DNA from: Tanypteryx hageni
Lineage: Eukaryota; Arthropoda; Insecta; Odonata; Petaluridae
DNA: 64,000 nt
Direction: 5' to 3'
NCBI GenBank assembly: GCA_028673005.1
Contig: CM054115.1
Coordinates: forward strand, 190,348,370 to 190,412,369
Both the position numbers and the translations under genes were made by a program. Positions within the stretch are counted from its first letter, which is position 1. Every line of letters starts with the position of its first letter. Shown here piece after piece: positions 61,484 to 64,000 of the stretch. The notes beneath the pieces are model-generated. The model searched no databases. It was not told where the DNA came from and saw only the letters and a program-made list of their open reading frames with translations.

Positions 61484-61640
61484 TTTCGCTGCTATCGACG
61501 CATATATGCGTCGAGGTAGCGCACAGCCGCTACTGCTATTGATGCATATATGCAGGCAGGCAGAGCGGTGCCTTGACTGCTAACGACGCATATATGCGTT
61601 TCAAGCTTTTTCGTTCGCTGCTCAAAACACATTCAGTCGT
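61484..61640. mobile_element. Lone piggyBac-like end with palindromes
   Basis: ACCCTTTCGCTGC follows a TTGA that may be a mutated TTAA. Directly inside lie CGACGCATATATGCGTCG, GATGCATATATGC and CGACGCATATATGCG, spaced about 50 bases. No partner end was identified before 64000. Confidence 0.6.
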
Positions 61641-62175
61641 ATCGATGCTAACGAAGTGCCGTGGATTTTTGTGGTACTAACAGATGCTTTAGGCACTCTG
61701 TAGATGGCGTAGACGTATATTTTCAAGCTGTTTTTAGTCTAACCTTGGACGATGAAAAAGGCTGCTTCTACTTCGTTTCCCCGGGCTTTTTGCACCCGCA
61801 TAAAACCTTTTTCGTCCCTTGGCCATCACTTTTCTCACCCCCTATGCCCTAAAAGGCCTAAAACAGATGGAAAAAAGCCAGAAATATCTTCAGTTCTGTG
61901 TCAACTTGCATACGTAATATATCCCGTTCTCAAACCAAGTTTTTTTAGTCTTGTTTAGATTCTTTCGTTTTCTTTTGATATTAATAAAAAGAATCAACAA
62001 AAAAGATGAAAATATTTTTTCAAGATGGTTAATAATCAATATGAATGTAAATGATTGACAAAATAACTTGTAGAATATAAAGAGACTAAAAGACGAATGA
62101 ATGAACGAAGACGTGGAGCTCCTAGGGAAAGTATTCAGCACGGGTGCTACAAGGTCACTGAGCTCAGTGCACACA
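61641..62175. other. No feature recognised
   Basis: Possibly the inside of the piggyBac-like element that starts at 61484; short frames only. Confidence 0.4.
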
Positions 62176-62615
62176 GCTGAAATTTCAGCTTCCTAAACTT
62201 ATTAGATTGGTCTACACACTGGATTGCGTTTTCCCATGCTAACTTATGGGAGATATTCCGGGGTCTCTGGAGTAGAACCCAAGACACTGTAAGCAAAGGT
62301 GACAACAATTCCTAATAGATATTGCGGCCATCTAGCAACACTGAAAATTTCATTTATCTAGCTTACCGGCAAGTGCCCATAATTAATTTACAAAAATGGC
62401 GCAATGCTTTTCTTATGGGAAAAAACGCAAATTTCGGAATTAATGGAGTCGAACTCATGTCACTTAGGTGAGAAGTCTCATTTTATCTGAAGGTTTCTCT
62501 ATCATATCTGCAAAAACTAAAACTTTCAGATCTCTAGCTCTTGTAGTTTGGGCTGGACATTAGTATCCTCCTATCATTATATATCGACGACTCTTACAGA
62601 GGAGGATATAACATA
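62176..62615 (-). mobile_element. Helitron fragment (5' part), - strand
   Basis: Matches the right part of copy D (17420-17830) and the unit at 63150-63590: TTATTAGATTGGTCTACACA, GGGAGATATTCCGGGGTCTC and ACATTAGTATCCTCCTAT. The 3' hairpin end is missing. Confidence 0.7.
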
Positions 62616-63595
62616 CTAGTAGTTGGTGCTTGCATACTGCAAGCATTTCAACTCACATTAAAAGAAAATTCATTTTTCAGACAGAAATTTCAACATTACA
62701 AATAGTCTTTTAATTCTAAAGATTTCATTTCTGCAGCGATTTTCGTTTTTCCCACATGTAAGAATAATAGTTTAAAACAATCCTCAAATGTTGCAATTTT
62801 AAAAATTTTACACTTTCATCATTATGGGGTACTAATGCTTCACATTTTAACCAAAATTTAAAGTTGTAACACTTCTAGAAATAAAATAATATTTTTCTAA
62901 TTCTTTAAATATAAATAATTTTTAACGGCCGCCGCAATTCATATATGGTAAAATTGAAATGTTTATTTGTGCGAATTCACTATTCTGTAAATAATTTGAA
63001 AATTTCAGCTTCCTAGCTCATACCGTAGTACCTAAAATATTATTAAACTTTAATGTTCATATGGGGTTTAAACAACCCCTGTAATTTTCAATTTTAAAAT
63101 GTTTGATTTTTATAGTTGGTTATGAGAAAAGTTCTATAATCTTGCAAAATTTCAGCTTCCTAAACTTATTAGATTGGTCTACACACTGGATTTCGTTTTC
63201 CCACGTTAACTTATGGGAGATATTCCGGGGTCTCTGGAGTCGAACCAAAGACACTGTAAGAAAAAGTGACAATAATTCCTAATACATATTGCGGACGTCT
63301 AGCAACACTGAAAATTACATCTTTCTAACTTACCGGCAAGTGCCCATTATTAATTTACAAAAATGGCGCAATGCTTTTCTTATTGGAAAAACGCAACTTT
63401 CGGAATTTCTGGAGTCGAACTAATGTCACATGGGTAAGAAGTCTCATTTTATCTGAAGGTTTCTCCATCATATCTACAAAAACTGAAACTTTCAGCTCTC
63501 CAACTCGAGTAGTTTGGGCTGGACATTAGTATCCTCCTATCTATCATTATATATCGACGACTCTTACAGAGGAGGATATAACAACATATAACATA
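62616..63595 (-). mobile_element. Helitron copy, - strand, tandem unit
   Basis: CTAG at 62616-62619 and hairpin TGCTTGCATACTGCAAGCA mark the 3' end on the - strand; the 5' region ends near the CTCTTACAGAGGAGGATATA at 63561-63580. About 980 bp and non-autonomous. Confidence 0.75.
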
Positions 63596-64000
63596 CTAGT
63601 AGTTGGTGCTTGCATACTGCAAGCATTTCATCTCAACATAAAAAAACATTCATTATTAATCTTTCATCATTACACATTTTTAATTCTAAATATTTCACCT
63701 CCGCAGCGATTTTCGTTTTTCCCACGTAAAAATAATAGTTTAAAACAATCCCCAAATGTTTCAATTTTAAAAATTTTACACTTTCTTCATTATGGGGTAC
63801 TGATGCTACACATTTTAGCCAAATTTTAAAGTTGTAGCATTTCTAGAAGTAAAATAATATTTTTCTAATTGATTAAATTATCAATATCTATTAGGAATTA
63901 TTGTTACTTTTGCTTAAAGTCTCTTGGGTTAGACTCCAGAGACCCCGGAATATCTCCCATAAGTAAGCATGGGAAAACGCAATCCAGCGTGTAGACCAAT
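63596..64000 (-). mobile_element. Helitron copy running off the window, rearranged
   Basis: Begins with CTAG at 63596-63599 and the same hairpin. From about 63880 it turns into an inverted copy of the GGGAGATATTCCGGGG region, so the unit is rearranged or abuts a further copy in opposite orientation. Confidence 0.65.

Overview
The window is an AT-rich stretch of animal DNA, most likely from an arthropod with a large genome. The basis for that is a conserved animal gene in small exons separated by transposon-filled introns, and an element set (Ty3/Gypsy with an F-type envelope, hAT, piggyBac, pogo/Tigger, mariner, Helitron, CR1/L2-like LINE) typical of arthropods. Species and order cannot be fixed from the sequence alone; a chelicerate is only a guess.

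The one host gene I recognise is the 3' two thirds of Sara (ZFYVE9/ZFYVE16 family, an endosomal FYVE protein of TGF-beta/Smad signalling). Eleven coding exons on the + strand run from about 4831 to the stop codon at 58890-58892. All junctions have AG/GT borders and compatible phases and give about 571 residues. They cover the conserved C-terminal SARA region; the FYVE finger and Smad-binding domain must be encoded upstream of the window.

Layout: 1-4830 is upstream intron with two Tigger-type MITEs and a dead mariner. 4831-10223 holds exons A-D with a TTACCG-type MITE and a Tigger derivative between them. 10224-46602 is a single 36.4 kb intron that is a stack of transposons. Its left half has an old Tigger split by a hAT, the hAT carries a Helitron, the Helitron carries a second Tigger, and that Tigger carries an 82 bp hairpin; a piggyBac also sits in the old Tigger. 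Next come a hAT remnant, a tRNA-type SINE and a nearly full-length LINE on the - strand. The right half is a Buster-type hAT (29589-44230) split twice: 22 bp inside its left end by a Ty3/Gypsy element with gag, pro, pol, an extra proline-rich ORF and env, and in its transposase by a piggyBac. 46603-58892 holds exons E-K with another nested hAT/Tigger pair and a second TTACCG MITE. 58893-64000 is the 3' UTR followed by repeats, including a lone piggyBac end and head-to-tail Helitron copies.

No element here appears fully intact; nearly every transposon gene carries stops or frameshifts. The most useful observations are the ordered nesting (dated by exact target duplications), the undescribed ORF between pol and env of the Gypsy element and its unequal LTRs, palindromes just inside the ends of all three piggyBac-like elements, and an in-frame 24 bp minisatellite that extends a LINE ORF1.
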